Origin: an uncultured Pelagibacteraceae bacterium | GTDB taxonomy: Bacteria; Pseudomonadota; Alphaproteobacteria; Pelagibacterales; Pelagibacteraceae | DNA length: 39,460 nt | Direction: 5' to 3' | NCBI GenBank assembly: GCA_902615045.1 | Contig: CACMNP010000009.1 | Coordinates: 1 to 39,460 of the forward strand | In this document: positions 36,646 to 39,460 of the stretch, in pieces | How positions within the stretch are numbered: position 1 is the stretch's first letter | Layout: each line of letters opens with the position of its first letter | Translations under genes and position numbers: made by a program | Notes under the pieces: generated by a model | What the model was told of the DNA's origin: nothing | Database searches by the model: none | Seen by the model: only the letters and a program-made list of their open reading frames with translations

Positions 36646-37554
36646 ATGGAATTAAAAGATATTGAAGATTTTAAAAATAAATATGATGCAGATCTGTTTT
36701 TTAATACTGATATCAAAAAACTTAATTGGTTTAATATAGGGGGTAAATCAAAAATTTTTTTTAAACCAAAAAATCTTATAGAACTAAAGGAATTCCTAAA
36801 ACTGTATAATAATAGAGGAAAAATGTTTATATTAGGAATGGGTTCAAATGTGTTATTTAAAGATAATACTTATGAAGGAGTAATAATCAAACTTAGTAAC
36901 AATTTTAGTACACTATCAAAATTAAAACCAGACACAATAATAGCAGGCTCAGCTTGCTCACAAAAAAAACTTTCAGAATTTGCACTAGAGAATGGAATAA
37001 GTGGTTTTGAATTTATGTACTGTATTCCTGGTTCGGTTGGAGGGGGTCTTCAAATGAATTCTGGATGTTTTGGGACAGAATTTAAAGACAAATTAATCTC
37101 TCTGCAATGTATTGATACAAAGGGAAATATAAGAGTTATCCAATCTAACAAAATTAAATTTAAATATAGAAAAATAGAATTAAACGAAAATTTAATTTTT
37201 TTAAGTGCTACTTTTAAAGGTGATTTATTAAATAAAAATAAAATAAAAAATTTGATGGAAGAATTGGCGATAAAAAAAAATAATTCTCAACCCTCAAAAA
37301 TTAAGACTGGGGGTAGTACTTTTAAAAACCCAATCGATCAAACAACAAAAAAAGCTTGGGAACTAATAAAAGAATCAGTTCCAGAAAATATAAATTTTGG
37401 AGATGCTAGTATATCAAAAAAACACTCGAATTTTTTTATTAATAAAAAAAATGCGACATTTCAAGAAATGAACTCTTTAATAAATTTTGTAAAAAAAAAA
37501 GTTAAAGATAAAACTGGGATTAATATTAATTTAGAAATCAAAATTATAGAATAA
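36646..37554 (+). CDS. murB: UDP-N-acetylenolpyruvoylglucosamine reductase
   Basis: MurB reduces UDP-enolpyruvyl-GlcNAc with NADPH and FAD to give UDP-MurNAc. The 302-residue product shows NWFNIGGKSKIFFKP, the FAD-binding LGMGSNVLFKD, GFEFMYCIPGSVGGGLQMNSGCFG (the family has PGTVGGA), a Tyr/Arg pair KFKYRKIE, and GGSTFKNP with the Ser that donates a proton. Length and this motif suit the shorter, type II MurB. It shares one base with the ddl start. Confidence 0.95.
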   Translation: MELKDIEDFKNKYDADLFFNTDIKKLNWFNIGGKSKIFFKPKNLIELKEFLKLYNNRGKMFILGMGSNVLFKDNTYEGVIIKLSNNFSTLSKLKPDTIIAGSACSQKKLSEFALENGISGFEFMYCIPGSVGGGLQMNSGCFGTEFKDKLISLQCIDTKGNIRVIQSNKIKFKYRKIELNENLIFLSATFKGDLLNKNKIKNLMEELAIKKNNSQPSKIKTGGSTFKNPIDQTTKKAWELIKESVPENINFGDASISKKHSNFFINKKNATFQEMNSLINFVKKKVKDKTGININLEIKIIE

Positions 37555-38474
37555 TGAAAAAAATTCTAATTTTGGCAGGTGGATATTCAAAAGAAAAAGA
37601 AGTTAGTATACAAACTGCAAAAAGTGTTTACTCAGAATTAAATAAAGATAAAAAATATAAAATTAAAGTAGTAAATCCTGATGGTAAATTTGTTCAAGTA
37701 TTAAGAAACTTTAATCCAAATATAGTATTAAATTTATTGCATGGAAGATATGGAGAAGATGGCTATATCCAAGCAATTTTAGAATCCGAAAAAGTAAAAT
37801 ATACTCATTCAGGCGTATTATCATCTTCTTTAGCAATAGATAAGGAACTGTCAAAAAAAATTTTTATTAAAAACAACATTTTGACGCCTAAGTATCTTAA
37901 ATTCTCTTATAGAAATAATATAAACAAATTGAAATTATTAAATAATTTACAAAAAAGGATTGGATTTCCTCTAGTTGTAAAACCTCTTAATGAAGGCTCT
38001 AGTGTAAATGTTTTTATATGTAACAAAAATAATATTTTGAAAACTCTTACAAAACTAAATGAATATGGAGAGGTTTTATTAGAAAAATATATACCTGGGA
38101 GAGAAATACAAGTTGCAATTTTAGAAAATAAAGTGCTCGGAGCAATTGAGCTTAGACCAACTAGAAAATTTTATGATTATCAAGCCAAATATAACCCAAA
38201 GGCAAGAACGGAGCATATAATTCCTGTAGAAATTTCAAAAAGAAAATATCAGGAATTAACAAAAATTGCTCTAAAAGCACATAAAATTTTAAATTGTAGA
38301 GGGGTTACACGATCAGATTTTAGGTATTATAAAAACTCCTTTTATTTACTAGAAACTAACACACAACCAGGAATGACTTCACTCTCATTAGTGCCTGAAA
38401 TAGCAAATTTTAATAACATTACTTTCAAAAATTTGATAATAAAAATTTTGGAAGATGCTTCAATCAATAAATAA
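37554..38474 (+). CDS. ddl: D-alanine--D-alanine ligase
   Basis: Ddl joins two D-alanines for use by the MurF half of the fusion. The 306-residue ATP-grasp protein has ILAGGYSKEKEVSIQTAKSV (family GGxSxExxVS), LLHGRYGEDGYIQ, the EGSSVNVF loop, VLLEKYIPGREIQVAIL, and the C-terminal LLETNTQPGMTSLSLVPE with the metal-binding Glu/Asn pair. Its position between murB and ftsQ is that of ddlB. Most Ddl proteins have ExNxxPG; here it is ETNTQPG, as expected. It overlaps ftsQ by 20 nt. Confidence 0.95.
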   Translation: MKKILILAGGYSKEKEVSIQTAKSVYSELNKDKKYKIKVVNPDGKFVQVLRNFNPNIVLNLLHGRYGEDGYIQAILESEKVKYTHSGVLSSSLAIDKELSKKIFIKNNILTPKYLKFSYRNNINKLKLLNNLQKRIGFPLVVKPLNEGSSVNVFICNKNNILKTLTKLNEYGEVLLEKYIPGREIQVAILENKVLGAIELRPTRKFYDYQAKYNPKARTEHIIPVEISKRKYQELTKIALKAHKILNCRGVTRSDFRYYKNSFYLLETNTQPGMTSLSLVPEIANFNNITFKNLIIKILEDASINK

Positions 38475-39144
38475 AAAAAAAATATATTTTTATTTGGTTT
38501 CATTTTTATTTATATCAACAATCCTCAATAATAATTTAATAAGTAATTTGAAAAATGTTTTTCAGATTAGAGAAGTTAAAGTTGAAAATGTTAAAAAAGA
38601 AATTAATGACAATATACTATCAAACTCTAGTTTTTTATTAGGTGAAAATATTTTTTTTGTAAACAAAAATTTTTTTTTAGAAAAATTTGATAAACTCAAT
38701 TTTATTGAAAGCATAAGTATCAAAAAGAAATATCCTTCAATTATTAATATTCAAACAAAACAAACTAATTTAATTGCAATCACGTATCTAGACCAAAAAA
38801 AATATTTTATAGGTCAAAATGGAAAATTTATAATAGCAAAACAAATTTCGAATAAAAAAAAATTACCAACTATTTTTGGAAAATTTAAACCAGATGATTA
38901 CATTTTTCTTCAAAGAGAACTTTTAAATCAAAAAATTGATTTAGATGAAATAACCAGATACTATTTTCACAAAAATAAAAGATGGGATTTATATTTTGCA
39001 AACAATATTATAATTCAATTACCTAATAAAAATATTTCTGAAGCAATAAATCTTTTCAAAAAATTTAGATCAAAAAATAACATAAATTCAAATACAATTA
39101 TTGATTTAAGAATTAAAAATAGATTAATTTTAAGAAATGGGTAA
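38455..39144 (+). CDS. ftsQ: Cell division protein FtsQ
   Basis: FtsQ is a bitopic inner-membrane protein that, with FtsL and FtsB, controls septal synthesis. The 229-residue product has a short basic N-terminus, a membrane segment (about 10-28), a POTRA domain (about 37-107: FQIREVKVENVKK, then FIESISIKKKYPSIINIQTKQ), and a C-terminal beta domain containing IIQLPNKNISEAINLF and IIDLRIKNRLILRNG. The family is weakly conserved, but the domain order, the LRIKNRL end and the place between ddl and ftsA are clear. It overlaps ftsA by 8 nt. Confidence 0.88.
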   Translation: MLQSINKKKIYFYLVSFLFISTILNNNLISNLKNVFQIREVKVENVKKEINDNILSNSSFLLGENIFFVNKNFFLEKFDKLNFIESISIKKKYPSIINIQTKQTNLIAITYLDQKKYFIGQNGKFIIAKQISNKKKLPTIFGKFKPDDYIFLQRELLNQKIDLDEITRYYFHKNKRWDLYFANNIIIQLPNKNISEAINLFKKFRSKNNINSNTIIDLRIKNRLILRNG

Positions 39145-39460
39145 AAACAATTATTTCAATGTTATCGATTTTGGATCATCTAAAATTCGATTTGCATCCT
39201 TTGATAATAACTTCGATAAAAAATTTTCAGATTCAATAAAAGTATATACAAACGAGAATTTACAAAGTCATTTTGAGGCAATTAATAAAATTATAAAAAA
39301 AGCTGAAAAAAATTTTTCTGATCATATCGAAGATATTGTTTTAATTCTAGATACTGACCAATTATTTACAATAGATATATCATTAACAAAAAATTTAGAT
39401 AGAAGATCAAAAATAAATAAATTACATGAGCCTTTAATATTAGAATTAAATCAAATAATT
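39137..39460 (+). CDS. ftsA: Cell division protein FtsA, N-terminal part (cut by window edge)
   Basis: FtsA is the actin-like ATPase that tethers FtsZ to the membrane. The 108 visible codons start at the ATG at 39137 (MGKNNYFNVIDFGSSKIRFA). The VIDFGSSKIRF stretch is the phosphate-1 motif of actin-like ATPases. The rest shows the subdomain 1A/1C transition typical of FtsA (EDIVLILDTDQLFTIDISL). The start lies 8 nt inside ftsQ. The downstream part is outside the window, so it cannot be said whether another ftsZ copy follows. Confidence 0.9.
   Translation, partial: MGKNNYFNVIDFGSSKIRFASFDNNFDKKFSDSIKVYTNENLQSHFEAINKIIKKAEKNFSDHIEDIVLILDTDQLFTIDISLTKNLDRRSKINKLHEPLILELNQII

Noticed and set aside
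1..39460. CRISPR array, insertion sequence, prophage or toxin-antitoxin pair
   Set aside because: No spaced direct repeats, transposase, integrase, phage gene or typical toxin pair was seen. All the longer frames are accounted for by housekeeping or small unknown genes.

Overview
The window is very A+T-rich (roughly 70% or a little more by eye) and extremely tightly packed. The longest stretches without a gene are about 120 nt, and most neighbouring genes overlap by 1-23 nt or sit within a few bases. Low GC, Lys/Asn/Ile-rich proteins, alphaproteobacterial forms of RpoD, DnaG and UvrB, and a streamlined layout all point to a marine SAR11-type alphaproteobacterium (Pelagibacterales). This assignment rests on recognised protein character, not on a database search.

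Left part (1-14.8 kb). A minus-strand repair/folate block comes first: uvrB, an SDR with a pteridine-reductase-like active site, a secreted alpha/beta hydrolase, folB and the 5' part of uvrC, all overlapping. Divergent from it is a class I aminotransferase. Then come a PsiE-like membrane protein, an NAD(P)-dependent reductase of the extended SDR type and trxB on the minus strand. An ELM1-family protein and a 2OG-Fe(II) oxygenase-like protein follow on the plus strand, and then carA-carB on the minus strand.

Middle part (14.9-23 kb). The plus-strand macromolecular-synthesis cluster yqeY-dnaG-rpoD runs directly into a tRNA-Val gene that shares the last base of the rpoD stop codon. A second, promoter-bearing tRNA with anticodon CAT follows, probably the lysidine-type Ile2. 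Next are a small unknown membrane protein, a CIA30-family exported protein, a minus-strand mlaA-mlaC pair (outer-membrane lipid asymmetry), an AmiD-like amidase and the RNase P RNA gene.

Right part (23-39.5 kb). This is one long division and cell wall (dcw) operon: mraZ-ftsZ-rsmH-ftsL-ftsI-murE/murF fusion-mraY-murD-ftsW-murG-murC-murB-ddl-ftsQ-ftsA (cut by the window end). It supplies the cytoplasmic peptidoglycan precursor steps from MurB/MurC to lipid II, plus the core septal machinery. Its promoter carries three 10-bp-spaced MraZ boxes, suggesting autoregulation. Two departures from the textbook order stand out: ftsZ is second in the cluster instead of following ftsA, and murE and murF are one reading frame.

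The most interesting observations are the tRNA-Val with a non-canonical T-loop and D-loop, the moved ftsZ, the MurE-MurF fusion, the DnaG lacking most zinc ligands, the PTR1-like SDR next to folB, and the ELM1/2OG-oxygenase pair. I saw no CRISPR array, insertion sequence, prophage or clear transferred island.
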